Under the pieces are notes generated by a model. That model did no database searches and had not been told where the DNA came from. It worked only from the letters and a program-made list of their open reading frames with translations. The translations under genes were made by a program, and so were the position numbers. A stretch of DNA of 64,000 nt, taken from positions 1-64,000 of the forward strand of contig NZ_JAPSIY010000005.1 of the NCBI RefSeq assembly GCF_031178445.1, given 5' to 3'. Shown one piece after another: positions 34,919 to 45,886 of this stretch (position 1 is the first letter of the stretch; every line of letters begins with the position of its first letter). The stretch is from Microbacterium sp. (GTDB lineage Bacteria; Actinomycetota; Actinomycetes; Actinomycetales; Microbacteriaceae).

Positions 34919-34964
34919 TCCCCACGGCCCCCTCCGACCGTCGCTCCGCGCCGCATCGGACTCC

Positions 34965-35005
34965 GAGCGGGCCTCTGAGCATCCAGTGTGCGCAGAGGCC
35001 CGCTC
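34965..35005 (+). terminator. Terminator after pepN
   Basis: A 13-bp stem (GAGCGGGCCTCTG with CAGAGGCCCGCTC) with a 15-nt loop lies 46 nt after the stop, just before the -10 element of the mscS gene. Confidence 0.75.
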
Positions 35006-35007
35006 GC

Positions 35008-35013
35008 TAACAT
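35008..35013 (+). promoter_or_regulatory. Leaderless promoter of the mscS operon
   Basis: TAACAT ends 7 nt before the ATG at 35021, directly after the pepN terminator stem. Confidence 0.5.
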
Positions 35014-35020
35014 CGAGGTG

Positions 35021-36106
35021 ATGAACATCACCTTCACTGCGGAGACGCCTGCTCCCGAACCGACCGACTCCGGATGGTGGGGAGACGTTCTCGACGGACT
35101 CCTCGCCACAGGCGGCAATGCCCTGGGTGTGGTGCTCATCGTCGCGGGCTGTGCGCTCATCGCGTTCGTCCTGCGTCTCGTGATCCGCCGCGTCGTGCAG
35201 CGCATCGTGAACAGCGCCAAGTCCAAGGCGCGTGTGGACGACACGCAGGCTCTGGAGCGGTCGCCGCTGGCCGACATGCGGCTCGTGCAGCGCACGCGCA
35301 CGCTCGGGTCGATCCTGCAGAACATCGTGAACGTGATGCTCGTGGTGATCGCCGTCGTCCTCGTCGTCAATTTCCTGGCCCCGAGTCTGCTCGGCTCGCT
35401 CACCCTGCTGACCGCCGCCGTCGGCGCCGGTCTGGGTTTCGGCGCCCAGAACATCGTCAAGGACGTGCTGAATGGCATCTTCCTCGTCGCTGAGGATCAG
35501 ATCGGCATCGGCGACGTGGTGGATCTCGGGCTCGCCTCCGGCGTCGTCGAGTACGTCAGCGTCCGCGTCACGCAGGTGAGAGATGTCAACGGCACCCTCT
35601 GGTACGTCCGCAACGGCGAGGTCACCCGCATCGGGAACATGTCGCAGGGGTGGGCGCGCGCGATCGTCGACCTCGGCGTGCCGGCGGATGCCGATCTCGA
35701 GCTGGTCGAGTCCACCATGCTCGCCACGGCGCAGGACCTGGCCAAGGATCCGAAGTGGCGCACCCGCATCATCGAGCGCCCTGAGGTGTGGGGCCCGGAG
35801 TCGATCGACGGTGACGCGTTGGTCGTGCGCGTGGTGATGAAGACCCGGGCGAACGCCATGGACGATGTGTCGCAGGAGCTGCGACGCCGACTGCGGAAGG
35901 CGCTGCTCGAGAAGGACGTGCTGATCCCCAGCCTGTCGTCGGTGACGCTCACCGGCCCGGACGGCGCGCGCCGCGTGCGCGGCGCCAATCCGCCGAAGAC
36001 GCGCCCCAACCCCGTCACCGGCGTGCCGAAGGTCGTCGAGCGCGGCATCTGGCGGCGCAAGAAGAACGGCGACGGATGGCCCGGCAAGGGAGGCGAGGAG
36101 AAGTGA
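35021..36106 (+). CDS. Small-conductance mechanosensitive channel (MscS family)
   Basis: The 361-residue protein has three membrane segments; the pore helix [19 protein letters not shown] is followed by the family beta domain with GDVVDLG and the motif [14 protein letters not shown]. The channel opens on hypo-osmotic shock. The C-terminal tail is basic and Lys-rich. The stop overlaps the globin start (GTGA), making an unusual operon with a globin and a flavin dehydrogenase. Confidence 0.92.
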   Translation: MNITFTAETPAPEPTDSGWWGDVLDGLLATGGNALGVVLIVAGCALIAFVLRLVIRRVVQRIVNSAKSKARVDDTQALERSPLADMRLVQRTRTLGSILQNIVNVMLVVIAVVLVVNFLAPSLLGSLTLLTAAVGAGLGFGAQNIVKDVLNGIFLVAEDQIGIGDVVDLGLASGVVEYVSVRVTQVRDVNGTLWYVRNGEVTRIGNMSQGWARAIVDLGVPADADLELVESTMLATAQDLAKDPKWRTRIIERPEVWGPESIDGDALVVRVVMKTRANAMDDVSQELRRRLRKALLEKDVLIPSLSSVTLTGPDGARRVRGANPPKTRPNPVTGVPKVVERGIWRRKKNGDGWPGKGGEEK

Positions 36107-36552
36107 GCTTCTACGAGGAGGTCGGCGGCTACCCGACGTTCGAGCGGATCGTGTCGGTCTTCTACCGCGAAGTCGCCCTGGACCCGGTGCTGAAGCCCAT
36201 GTACCCCGAGGAGGATCTGGGTCCTGCCGCGGAACGCCTCACCTGGTTCCTCGCCCAGTACTGGGGCGGCCCGTCGACGTACGGCGAACGCCGCGGCCAT
36301 CCGAGGCTGCGCATGCGCCACATGCCGTTCCACATCGACCCGGATGCCAGGGATCGGTGGCTTCGGCACATGCGCACGGCGGTGGACGAGGCGGACCTGT
36401 CGCCTCTGCACGAAGCGACGCTCTGGGACTACCTGGAACGCGCGGCGTATGCCATGGTGAACACATTCGAGCCCTCGGGCATCGGGCCGGCCCCCGGCGG
36501 CCGCTCGACACTCGAGACCCGCGCCAGCCAGGAGCCGACGGAGACCGCATGA
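36103..36552 (+). CDS. glbO: Group II truncated haemoglobin
   Basis: The 149-residue globin matches the trHbO group: [38 protein letters not shown] (the part [13 protein letters not shown] holds the proximal His73), and Trp86 at the G8 position typical of group II. It binds oxygen tightly and is linked to oxidative or nitrosative stress. The GTG start overlaps mscS by 4 nt, and the stop overlaps the next gene. The C-terminal 30 residues are low complexity. Confidence 0.93.
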   Translation: MSFYEEVGGYPTFERIVSVFYREVALDPVLKPMYPEEDLGPAAERLTWFLAQYWGGPSTYGERRGHPRLRMRHMPFHIDPDARDRWLRHMRTAVDEADLSPLHEATLWDYLERAAYAMVNTFEPSGIGPAPGGRSTLETRASQEPTETA

Positions 36553-38213
36553 CCAGAACGCCCCGCACCCGTTCCGCTGATGTCCTCGTCATCGGATGGG
36601 GGCTGTCGGGGTTGGTCGCGGCGGCAGAGGCTGCTGCCGCGCGGCGAAGCGTGGTGATCATCGACCAGCAGCCGCGTGCGGATCTCGGCGGTCAAGCGTG
36701 GTGGTCGTTCGGCGGGCTGTTCCTGGTCGACTCCCCTGAGCAGCGGCGGATGGGCATCCGCGATTCTCTCGAGCTCGCGAAGCAGGACTGGTTCGGGAAC
36801 GCGGGGTTCGATCGCCCTGAGGACGAATGGGCCGAACGATGGGCGGACGAGTACCTGCAGTTCGCCGCCGGCGAGAAGCGCGCCTGGCTACGCGAGCGCG
36901 GCGTGGGATTCTTCCCCGTGGTCGGCTGGGCCGAACGCGGCGGAGGCAGCGCGATCGGCCCCGGCAACTCCGTGCCCCGCTTCCACATCACCTGGGGTAC
37001 AGGGCCAGGCATCGTCGCGCCGTTCGCGGATGCAGTGGAGAAGGCGGAGAGCGCCGGCACCGTCACTGTGCTCCCCCGCCATCGCGTCACCGAGCTGATC
37101 GTCGAGGGCGGCTCCGTCGTGGGTGCCAGGGGGAACGTCCTGGTCGACAGCGGTGCGGAGCGGGGCGCGGTGTCCCCGCGGGATGAGATCGGCGACTTCG
37201 AGGTCCGTGCCGCCGCCACGGTGGTCGCCTCCGGCGGAATCGGCGGGGACCATGACCTCGTGCGGGCCGCGTGGCCGTCGTCCCTCGGCACCCCGCCTCG
37301 GCACATGCTGACGGGTGTGCCCGCGTACGTCGACGGATCGATGCAGTCCGTCGCGCGCTCCATCGGGGCCAACCTCATCAACGGCGACCGGATGTGGCAC
37401 TACGTCGAAGGCATCACCAACTGGGATCCGGTCTGGCCCGGCCATGGCATCCGCATCCTTCCCGGACCTTCGTCGCTGTGGCTGGACGCCACCGGGACGC
37501 GCCTCCCCGTGCCGCTGTTCCCCGGATTCGACACTCTGGGCACGCTCGCCCACCTGCGCCGGACCGGCCACGACCATTCCTGGTTCATCACTTCGCTCAA
37601 GATCGTCGAGAAGGAGTTCGCGCTGTCCGGCAGCGAACAGAACCCGGATCTGACGGGGAAGGACGTCGCGCTGCTGTTGAAGTCGCGCCTGGCGAAGGGT
37701 CCGACGGGGCCCGTGCAGTCGTTCCTCGACGAGGGCGCTGACTTCGTGGTCGAGAACGACCTGGAGTCGCTGCTGACCCAGATGGCGCGGATGCCGGGTG
37801 GCGAGGTGCTTGACGTGGACCGTGCACGGCGGGAGGTGATCGCGCGTGACTACGAGATGGGCAACGAGTTCACGAAGGACGCGCAGATCGCCATGCTCCG
37901 CTCGATGCGCGCCTACCGCGGCGACCGCCTGATCAGGACGGCTCCTCCGCATCGACTGCAGGATCGCGGGGCCGGGCCGATGATCGCCGTGAAGCTGCAC
38001 GTGCTGACCCGCAAGTCGCTCGGCGGCATGCAGACCGACCTCGACGGCAGGGTGCTCGACGCATCCGGCACGGTGGTTCCAGGGCTGTTCGCCGCGGGCG
38101 AGGCAGCGGGCTTCGGCGGCGGAGGCATGCACGGCTACCGGGCGTTGGAAGGCACGTTCCTCGGCGGATGCCTGTTCTCGGGGCGCCGGGCGGGCCGAGC
38201 GGCAGCGCGCTGA
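36549..38213 (+). CDS. FAD-binding dehydrogenase (KstD/fumarate-reductase fold)
   Basis: The 554-residue flavoprotein has the N-terminal dinucleotide motif [16 protein letters not shown], the ASGGIGG segment near 230, [19 protein letters not shown], and a closing FAD motif [18 protein letters not shown]. It belongs to the family that includes 3-ketosteroid 1-dehydrogenases; the substrate is unknown and many members are misannotated. It overlaps the globin gene by 4 nt. A link between oxygen supply and flavin oxidation is possible but speculative. Confidence 0.88.
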   Translation: MTRTPRTRSADVLVIGWGLSGLVAAAEAAAARRSVVIIDQQPRADLGGQAWWSFGGLFLVDSPEQRRMGIRDSLELAKQDWFGNAGFDRPEDEWAERWADEYLQFAAGEKRAWLRERGVGFFPVVGWAERGGGSAIGPGNSVPRFHITWGTGPGIVAPFADAVEKAESAGTVTVLPRHRVTELIVEGGSVVGARGNVLVDSGAERGAVSPRDEIGDFEVRAAATVVASGGIGGDHDLVRAAWPSSLGTPPRHMLTGVPAYVDGSMQSVARSIGANLINGDRMWHYVEGITNWDPVWPGHGIRILPGPSSLWLDATGTRLPVPLFPGFDTLGTLAHLRRTGHDHSWFITSLKIVEKEFALSGSEQNPDLTGKDVALLLKSRLAKGPTGPVQSFLDEGADFVVENDLESLLTQMARMPGGEVLDVDRARREVIARDYEMGNEFTKDAQIAMLRSMRAYRGDRLIRTAPPHRLQDRGAGPMIAVKLHVLTRKSLGGMQTDLDGRVLDASGTVVPGLFAAGEAAGFGGGGMHGYRALEGTFLGGCLFSGRRAGRAAAR

Positions 38214-38220
38214 GCCGCGG

Positions 38221-38904
38221 CTAGACGCCGCCCCCGGGCTCGGCCACGGTACCGGTCTGACGCACAGCGGTCAGCCCCGTCACCGCCGGACCTCTGGAAA
38301 GCACGTGTCCTCTCGCGAAAGCGAGGCGGGTCCACCGGCCGGATGCCGTGACACGCACGTTCTCGGCGCCGGAGATGAAGCCGAACGCGTGCGCGGCGAA
38401 CGCCACGCCGCGAGGCAGTCCGAGCAGCGCTTCATCGGGCTCGCCCCAGATCCGCGCACGCAGTGCGCGCACCGCCTCCTCCCCCGCGCCGGCGGGAGTG
38501 CCGTGGGCCACCGCCGAGATCCCCCACTGTGCGCGCTCCGCGACGATATGCGTCTGCAGCGAACCGGTCTGCTGCCAGCCTGCCCGCGGCGGGGCGATCC
38601 CCGCCCACGCGGGCGACAGGGCTGTCTCGGGGAGGCTCAGCTGCGCGGGATCGTCGGTCTCGCCCAGGCCTTCGACCACGAGATCGCAGCGCAGCTCCGG
38701 GTCGGCGCGCACGATCCGCATCGCCAGGACGGTGGGCGTCTGGTCGAAAAGTCCCTGAGGGGCGAGCGCCGCCGCGGAGAGGGCGAGGATGCCGTCGGAC
38801 GCCTGCAGGCGCACACCGTCGGCACCGGCCTTCGCCGCGCGCCCGGAGAAGGTCAGCACGTCGCGCGCGGTCTGGGGATCGGCGAGCACGAGAGGTCTGG
38901 TCAC
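38221..38904 (-). CDS. Conserved hypothetical protein (227 aa)
   Basis: The protein begins VTRPLVLADPQTARDVLTFSGR and is Ala/Gly-rich with no membrane segment or catalytic motif that I recognise; it appears conserved among Microbacteriaceae. The GTG at 38904 lies directly against AGGAGGA, which is too close to act as Shine-Dalgarno, so a leaderless start is likely (TAGTTT ends 7 nt upstream). It is divergent from the acyl-CoA thioesterase gene with 18 bp between start codons. The function is unknown. Confidence 0.7.
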   Translation of the reverse strand: MTRPLVLADPQTARDVLTFSGRAAKAGADGVRLQASDGILALSAAALAPQGLFDQTPTVLAMRIVRADPELRCDLVVEGLGETDDPAQLSLPETALSPAWAGIAPPRAGWQQTGSLQTHIVAERAQWGISAVAHGTPAGAGEEAVRALRARIWGEPDEALLGLPRGVAFAAHAFGFISGAENVRVTASGRWTRLAFARGHVLSRGPAVTGLTAVRQTGTVAEPGGGV

Positions 38905-38922
38905 TCCTCCTAAACTAGTCGG
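38905..38922. promoter_or_regulatory. Overlapping divergent leaderless promoters
   Basis: The 18-bp gap holds TAAACT (38911-38916) for the plus gene, 6 nt before its ATG, and TAGTTT on the minus strand (38912-38917), 7 nt before the minus GTG. The two -10 hexamers overlap by five bases. Confidence 0.6.
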
Positions 38923-39819
38923 ATGACCGCCGAGGAGAACGCCCGCCGATCTGTCGACAACCTTCTCGATGTGCTCGATCTCGCGGTCTCCGAGGCGCGC
39001 ACCACAGAGGACATCTTCACCGGTCTGTCGCATCCGATGCCGACCGGTCGGGTGTACGGCGGGCAGGTGCTGGCCCAGTCGCTCATCGCGGCCGAGCGCA
39101 CGCTGCCCGAGAACCGCGTCGTGCACTCGATGCACGGCTACTTCCTTCGACCCGGCGACGCCGCCAAGGGCATCACGTTCGCCGTCGACCGCATCCACGA
39201 CGGACGGTCCTTCTCCACCCGGCGTTCGCAGGCGTACCAGGGCGGCGTGCCGATCTTCTCGATGATCGCCTCGTTCCAGGACGAGGATCCCGGCGTCGAG
39301 CACGCGCAGCCGATGCCGGACGGCATCCCCGCCCCGGAGGACGTCCCTTCGGACGACGAACTGATCGGCTCTGTGCATCCGCTCACCGGCCGGATGCTCG
39401 CGGAGCGACCCGCCGACGTGCGGCATGTCAGCGGCCCCCTCTTCCTCGACGTCGACGGTGAGAGGGTGCCGCAGCAGGCGGTGTGGATGCGGATGCGCGC
39501 CCCGATGCCGGACGACCCGCGTCTGCACCGAGCAGCGCTCGCCTACCTGAGCGACATGACGATCCAGGAATCCATCCTGCGTGCCCACGGTGTCACCTGG
39601 AGCACCCCCGGGCTCAAGGTGGCGAGCCTTGACCACGCCATGTGGTGGCACCGCTTCGGCAGGGTCGACGAATGGATGCTCTACGTGCAGGAGTCGCCCA
39701 ACGCACGCGGCGGTCGCGGCCTGGGCCAGGGGCGCATCTACCGTCGCGACGGGGCGCTGATCGCCAGCGTCGCGCAGGAGGTCATGGTGCGAGTGCCGGA
39801 CGACGCCGCGTCAGCCTGA
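38923..39819 (+). CDS. tesB: Acyl-CoA thioesterase II
   Basis: The 298-residue protein is a double hot-dog acyl-CoA hydrolase: GRVYGGQVLAQSL, VHSMHGYFLRPGD and HAMWWHRFGRVDEWMLY (with the catalytic His/Asp region) are TesB hallmarks. It frees fatty acids from CoA. The ATG has no Shine-Dalgarno sequence but TAAACT 6 nt upstream. It is divergent from the hypothetical gene. Confidence 0.95.
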   Translation: MTAEENARRSVDNLLDVLDLAVSEARTTEDIFTGLSHPMPTGRVYGGQVLAQSLIAAERTLPENRVVHSMHGYFLRPGDAAKGITFAVDRIHDGRSFSTRRSQAYQGGVPIFSMIASFQDEDPGVEHAQPMPDGIPAPEDVPSDDELIGSVHPLTGRMLAERPADVRHVSGPLFLDVDGERVPQQAVWMRMRAPMPDDPRLHRAALAYLSDMTIQESILRAHGVTWSTPGLKVASLDHAMWWHRFGRVDEWMLYVQESPNARGGRGLGQGRIYRRDGALIASVAQEVMVRVPDDAASA

Positions 39820-39878
39820 GTCGCCCGACGCGATCGCAGCGACCGAAGTGCGGGAGGATCTGCAGGACTGCGGGCTCG

Positions 39879-40361
39879 TCAGCGCCGGTGGTACGTCAGC
39901 GGTTCGCCGACGAGAGGCTCCCAGGCCTCCCGCATCTGCGGAGTGAGGCGCACGGGCCGCCCGCTCTCGGCATCCACCAGCACGATGACGGTGGTGGCAC
40001 GCGCGTACAGCATCGGCTCGGCGCTGCCGGGGTGGTTGCACACCTCATAGCAGACCTCGATGCTCGATCCACCGATCTTGCCGAACCACAGCTGCACATC
40101 GAGCGGATGCCGCTGGTAGGGCACCGGTGCGAGATACTCGATCTCCTGCCTGGCGATCAGGGTGAGCAGTCCGTGCGCGATTCCGGAGTCGAGGACAGCG
40201 GTGCTCGGCGCCTCTTCACCCGCCGCCGGCTTCCAGAAGGCGCGCACGCGCGCCTCCTCCAGCAGCTTGAGCATCGAGGTGTTGTTGACGTGGTTGAACG
40301 CGTCGAGATCTCCCCAGCGCAGATGGATCGGGATGTGCAGACGCTCAGAGGTCACGATCAC
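39879..40361 (-). CDS. 4HBT-type acyl-CoA thioesterase
   Basis: The 160-residue hot-dog protein contains RWGDLDAFNHVNNTSMLKLLEEAR, of which the 4HBT signature is GDLDAFNHVNN with the catalytic Asp. It hydrolyses an acyl-CoA or related thioester. It lies 82 nt downstream of ettA on the same strand and may be co-transcribed; the gap holds no recognisable terminator. The GTG start follows GAGAG. It is unrelated in fold arrangement to the neighbouring TesB. Confidence 0.9.
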   Translation of the reverse strand: MIVTSERLHIPIHLRWGDLDAFNHVNNTSMLKLLEEARVRAFWKPAAGEEAPSTAVLDSGIAHGLLTLIARQEIEYLAPVPYQRHPLDVQLWFGKIGGSSIEVCYEVCNHPGSAEPMLYARATTVIVLVDAESGRPVRLTPQMREAWEPLVGEPLTYHRR

Positions 40362-40443
40362 AGCTCTCGTCGGGGTTCGGTCGACTCGGGCGCCCCGCGG
40401 GCTCCCGGCCGCGCGAAGCGATGTTCGGCGTGGGACGTGGGGA

Positions 40444-42123
<1,680 letters not shown>

Positions 42124-42269
42124 GAAGCAGCGCTCCTTCTGTCGGCGGGCGGCGGGGATCGGAACCCGGAGGAACCGACTCACCAGCCTACCCGTCTTCA
42201 TTCCTCGCTCTGGCCCGAGCTGGGCGGGGGAACGGCCCGAATGGTCCTCGAACGCCCCGCGGATCCCGG

Positions 42270-43265
42270 TCAGGCGGTCTCGTCGACCTTCGCCGCGCCC
42301 CTGCGCGCGGCCGGCGCACGTCGCGACCAGAACGCTGCCAGGAGCGAGCCGGAGACGTTGTGCCAGACCGAGAAGATCGCGGCGGGCAGTGCGGCTTCGG
42401 GAGTGAAGTGCGTGCGGGCGAGACCCGCGGCGAGACCGGAGTTCTGCATGCCCACCTCGATGCTCACGGCACGGCGAGACGACTCATCCAGGCCGACGGC
42501 GCGCGCGGCGCCGTAGCCGAGCAGAAGGCCGACCCCGTTGAGCGCGATGACGATCGCGAAGATCAGCAGTCCGGAGCTGAGGATGGTGGCGGCGCTGCCG
42601 GCGACGACGGCGAGCACCACGAGGGTGATGCCGAAGACCGAGACGAGGGGCATCCACTCGACGAGCACCTCGACGACTCGAGGAAGGAAACGACGCAGCA
42701 GCAGGCCGACGGCGATCGGGATGAGCACGATCTGGACGATCGACAGGAACAGCCCCGGCGCGTCCACAGGGAGGTAGGAGCCCGCGAGGAAGAGAACCAG
42801 CAGCGGCGTGAGGATGGGTGCCAGCAGGGTGGAGACGGTCGTCATCGCGACCGAGAGGGCGACGTCTCCCTTCGCCAGATACGTCATGACATTGGATGCG
42901 GTGCCGCCCGGCGCTGCGGCGACCAGGATCACGCCCACGGCGATCGCCGGGTCGAGCTGCAGGAGCGTCACGAGCAGCCAGCCGGTCGCAGGCATGACGA
43001 CATACTGCGCCAGCACGCCGATCAGCAGGGCCACAGGTCGCTTGGCGACGACGGCGAAGTCCGATCCGCGCAGGGTCATTCCCATGCCGAGCATGATGAT
43101 CATCAGCAGCGGGTTGATCCAGGGCCCCAGCACCAGGAACGGTCCGGGCAGGAAGACGGCCACGGTGCCGGCTGCAAGCACGATGAGCGGGAACCAGGCT
43201 CCCGCGATCCGTCCGATGCGTGCGGCTGTGGTCTCGGTGTGCGGCGTCGGCTCTGCGGTCTTCAC
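42270..43265 (-). CDS. Bile acid:sodium symporter family (BASS) transporter
   Basis: The 331-residue protein has ten membrane segments and the BASS motifs MIIMLGMGMTLRGSDF, AAPGGTASNVMTYLAKGDVA (key part GGTASN) and SIEVGMQNSGLAAGLA. Bacterial members take up pantoate or other organic anions with sodium. The GTG start is probably leaderless: TAGTCT on the minus strand ends 6 nt upstream. The C-terminus is basic. Confidence 0.93.
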   Translation of the reverse strand: MKTAEPTPHTETTAARIGRIAGAWFPLIVLAAGTVAVFLPGPFLVLGPWINPLLMIIMLGMGMTLRGSDFAVVAKRPVALLIGVLAQYVVMPATGWLLVTLLQLDPAIAVGVILVAAAPGGTASNVMTYLAKGDVALSVAMTTVSTLLAPILTPLLVLFLAGSYLPVDAPGLFLSIVQIVLIPIAVGLLLRRFLPRVVEVLVEWMPLVSVFGITLVVLAVVAGSAATILSSGLLIFAIVIALNGVGLLLGYGAARAVGLDESSRRAVSIEVGMQNSGLAAGLARTHFTPEAALPAAIFSVWHNVSGSLLAAFWSRRAPAARRGAAKVDETA

Positions 43266-43271
43266 CCGGAC

Positions 43272-43277
43272 AGACTA
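43272..43277 (-). promoter_or_regulatory. Leaderless promoter of the BASS transporter gene
   Basis: TAGTCT on the minus strand ends 6 nt before the GTG at 43265. Confidence 0.55.
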
Positions 43278-43347
43278 GCGACTTCCGTTCCCGTCGCTGC
43301 GCATCGTGACGCCGTCACCCGCCGCCGGACGGCCGGCTGCCGGTCGA

Positions 43348-43866
43348 TCACCAGTCGATGGGCCTGGTCTTCCCGACCAGGCACCGGCCTTCGGCGAGCT
43401 GTGGCAGTACGGCGGTCACCGGCTCACCCGTCGAGGGCCCGACCTGGCCGATCAGGCACTGATCCTCGCGCCACGCCACCGAGAACTGGATGCTCTCAGC
43501 GGGGTTGCCCACCGTCGAGCGGTCTGCCGTGACCTGCATGCGCTCCTTGTCGAACCCGGCCTCTGTAAGCGCGTCGACGTATGCACGACCGGAATCGCGG
43601 TCCGCAGACGTCCAGACCTCCGCCGTCACTGCGGCGAACAGCGGCAGGTTGTCCTCCGCGCTCCCGTCCGGCGCGAAGGTAGGCGGCGAGGGGGCGATCG
43701 TCGGGGGCGGCGTGCTGGCTTCAGGCGACGGCGGGACCCCGGCGCCGTCTGGCGTACAGCCCACGAGAGCGACCGCCAGCGCCGTCAGCACCAGCCCCGC
43801 CGACACAGGTGCGTGCGAGGATGCACCCCGGGAGCGCGCGGCGAAGGCAGCTCTTACTCGGGTCAC
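43348..43866 (-). CDS. Putative lipoprotein (172 aa)
   Basis: The protein has a basic N-terminus, a hydrophobic segment GLVLTALAVALVGC ending in a lipobox (ALVGC, Cys37), then a Pro/Ser/Thr-rich linker and a small globular domain with VDALTEAGFDKERMQVTAD and two cysteines that could form a disulfide. It is therefore probably a membrane-anchored surface protein. The function is unknown. The GTG appears leaderless (TAGACT ends 6 nt upstream). Confidence 0.85.
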   Translation of the reverse strand: MTRVRAAFAARSRGASSHAPVSAGLVLTALAVALVGCTPDGAGVPPSPEASTPPPTIAPSPPTFAPDGSAEDNLPLFAAVTAEVWTSADRDSGRAYVDALTEAGFDKERMQVTADRSTVGNPAESIQFSVAWREDQCLIGQVGPSTGEPVTAVLPQLAEGRCLVGKTRPIDW

Positions 43867-43872
43867 GTCAGC

Positions 43873-43878
43873 AGTCTA
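43873..43878 (-). promoter_or_regulatory. Leaderless promoter of the lipoprotein gene
   Basis: TAGACT on the minus strand ends 6 nt before the GTG at 43866. Confidence 0.55.
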
Positions 43879-43920
43879 GAAGGTGCCGCCCGAGCATCCG
43901 GCCTCCGCCGCGCGAACGGT

Positions 43921-44496
43921 TCACGCCGAGGCGTACGTGGTGTCCTCCTCGCGATCGCCGTCCGGCTCGACGGGCTCCAGCCCTGCGACATCCCACGTCC
44001 GTCGTTCGTCGGGCGACGGCTCCTGCCCGAACTGCGCCTCGCTCTCGCCCTCGGGCGCCATCTCGTCGCGCGTCGGATCGGCAGGGTCAGCGGCCGATGG
44101 GCGGCCATCGGCCGCGGGCTGGGCGGACTGCGCCGAGGGCCGCGGAACACGCACGAAGGCGCTCGTCCCCCACCGCAGGTCGTGACCGATCGAATCAGCG
44201 TCGAGGTCGGCGCTGAAGCCCCGTTTGCCGTTGCTCTCCCATTCGCGCAGCTTCAGCGTGCCGGTCACGATCACCGCGTCGCCACTGCGCAACGAGGCCT
44301 TCGCGTGATCAGCGAGCTGCCGGAAAGCCGAGACCGCATACCAGTTCGTGCCGCCCTCGACCCAGCTGCCGGTTCGCCGATCCCAGTAACCCGAACTCGA
44401 CGCCACACGGAAGTGCACGACGGAGACACCGCCTGGCGTCGTGCTCTTCACAGGATCGCCGCCGACGTTGCCTCGAATCGTCACCGTGTCGTTCAT
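43921..44496 (-). CDS. Single-stranded DNA-binding protein (paralogue)
   Basis: The 191-residue protein has an SSB OB-fold (DTVTIRGNVGGDPV, then VHFRVASSSGYWDRRTG and SGDAVIVTGTLKLREWE) and an acidic, disordered tail. The tail ends DTTYASA and lacks the usual DDDIPF-like tip that recruits repair partners, so it is probably a secondary SSB, not the replicative one. GGAG precedes the ATG at 44496. An in-frame extension upstream is not supported. Confidence 0.9.
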   Translation of the reverse strand: MNDTVTIRGNVGGDPVKSTTPGGVSVVHFRVASSSGYWDRRTGSWVEGGTNWYAVSAFRQLADHAKASLRSGDAVIVTGTLKLREWESNGKRGFSADLDADSIGHDLRWGTSAFVRVPRPSAQSAQPAADGRPSAADPADPTRDEMAPEGESEAQFGQEPSPDERRTWDVAGLEPVEPDGDREEDTTYASA

Positions 44497-44628
44497 GTCG
44501 TACTCCTCTGTATCCCGGGACGATGCCCGGCTGAGTACAGCGTGCACAAGCCCTCGCAGCGCCCGGCGCGCGGTCTCCGCAACCGGTGGAGAACTCCGTC
44601 GATCACGGAGATGTGGAGGAGGGACCGG

Positions 44629-45150
44629 TCAGGCGAGGTACTCGGCGAAACGCGCTCGGACCTTGTTGACCTTCGGCACCGCCACGGCCATGCAGTATCC
44701 CTGGGTGGGGTTCTTGGCGAAGAAGTCCTGGTGGTAGTCCTCCGCGTCGTAGAACTCGCCCAGGGGCTCCATCGTGGTGACCGGCTCGCCGTCCCAGATG
44801 ATCGCGGCGCGGTCGCGAGCGGCCTCGAAGATCTCACGCTGCCTGTCATCTGCAGGGAACATCGCACTGCGGTACTGGGTGCCGACATCGTTGCCCTGCC
44901 GGTTCAGCTGGCGCGGATCGTGCATGGTGAAGAACGCATCGAGAATCACCTCGGCCGGGATCTCATCGGGGTCGAAGGTCACGGCCACAGCCTCGGCGTG
45001 CCCCGTCGTGCCCGTGCACACCTGTTCGTAGCTGGGGTTGGCTGCGGAGCCCCCGGTGTATCCGGAGACGACGGACTTGACGCCGCGGAGCGGACGATAC
45101 GCGGCATCCAGGCACCAGAAGCAGCCGCCGGCGAGCACGAAGGTTTCCAT
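44629..45150 (-). CDS. msrA: Peptide methionine sulfoxide reductase A
   Basis: The 173-residue enzyme reduces methionine-S-sulfoxide. It has the catalytic Cys10 in GGCFWC, GYTGG and QYRSAMF, and a C-terminal CMAVAVPKVNKVRARF with a possible recycling Cys. The ATG at 45150 starts directly before the active-site motif; a longer upstream frame is spurious. It lies in a stress-related group with SSB. Confidence 0.95.
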   Translation of the reverse strand: METFVLAGGCFWCLDAAYRPLRGVKSVVSGYTGGSAANPSYEQVCTGTTGHAEAVAVTFDPDEIPAEVILDAFFTMHDPRQLNRQGNDVGTQYRSAMFPADDRQREIFEAARDRAAIIWDGEPVTTMEPLGEFYDAEDYHQDFFAKNPTQGYCMAVAVPKVNKVRARFAEYLA

Positions 45151-45193
45151 GTCCACAACGCTACGCCCTCCGCAGCGTGCGTCGCCCACACCG

Positions 45194-45817
45194 CTAATGG
45201 ACGAACAGCAGAAGTGCTGCGACGGCGATGAACAGCACACCGAACACCGAGTTGAGCACGCGCTGACCCCGCTCGCTGCGCGTCAGCCGGCGGAATGGCT
45301 TCGCTGCGGCGGCGAAGAAGAACCACATCACCAGCACGTCCACGGCGATGACCGTCGCGATGAGGATGAGGTATTGCGGCAGCGGATCGCGATCGAGGCG
45401 GACGAACTGCGGCACGAAGGCCAGAAAGAAGACGATCGCCTTCGGGTTGAGGAGGTTGACCCAGAAGCCGCGACGGAAGATCGACCAGGCGGTCTCACGC
45501 CGGGGCGACACATCCGCCGCATCGATGGGCTGAGGCCGTGCGAGCAGCAGCCGGATGCCGAGGTACACGAGATAGGCGGCGCCGAGGTAGCGGATCGTCT
45601 CGAACACGATCGGCGATCGCGACACCAGCAGACCCACGCCGGCAGCCACGATCACGACGTGAACGATCAGGGCGGCCTGCTGCCCGAACACGCCCCAGAT
45701 GGAACGACGCCAGCCCTGGTTGAGAGCGTTGCTCATGGTGTTGATCGCACCGGCGCCCGGCGTGAAGCTGATCACGACGCACGCGGCGAGGAGCGATAGC
45801 CATACCGTCCACGTCAC
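45194..45817 (-). CDS. LysE/RhtB-family amino-acid exporter
   Basis: The 207-residue membrane protein has six hydrophobic segments and the LysE motif SFTPGAGAINTMSNALNQG (key part PGAGA). It exports amino acids or derivatives. Two GTG codons are adjacent in frame (45820 and 45817). TAGGAT on the minus strand ends 6 nt before the second, so I choose 45817 as a leaderless start. C-terminal helices are typical of the family. Confidence 0.9.
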   Translation of the reverse strand: MTWTVWLSLLAACVVISFTPGAGAINTMSNALNQGWRRSIWGVFGQQAALIVHVVIVAAGVGLLVSRSPIVFETIRYLGAAYLVYLGIRLLLARPQPIDAADVSPRRETAWSIFRRGFWVNLLNPKAIVFFLAFVPQFVRLDRDPLPQYLILIATVIAVDVLVMWFFFAAAAKPFRRLTRSERGQRVLNSVFGVLFIAVAALLLFVH

Positions 45818-45823
45818 CACAAG

Positions 45824-45829
45824 ATCCTA
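45824..45829 (-). promoter_or_regulatory. Leaderless promoter of the LysE-family gene
   Basis: TAGGAT on the minus strand ends 6 nt before the second of two adjacent GTG codons. Confidence 0.5.
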
Positions 45830-45874
45830 TGGGCGTCTGAGACGTGTTCCTGACGCGATGTCGGACACGGACCC

Positions 45875-45880
45875 TACCGT
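45875..45880 (+). promoter_or_regulatory. Leaderless promoter of the exonuclease gene
   Basis: TACCGT ends 6 nt before the ATG at 45887, in a 69-bp region shared with the divergent LysE-family gene. Confidence 0.55.
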
Positions 45881-45886
45881 GAGCTC

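Noticed and set aside
44667..44679. A further copy of TGACCTTCGGCAC
   Set aside because: It lies inside msrA and encodes the conserved VPKV run; treated as chance and used as a caution for the promoter finding.
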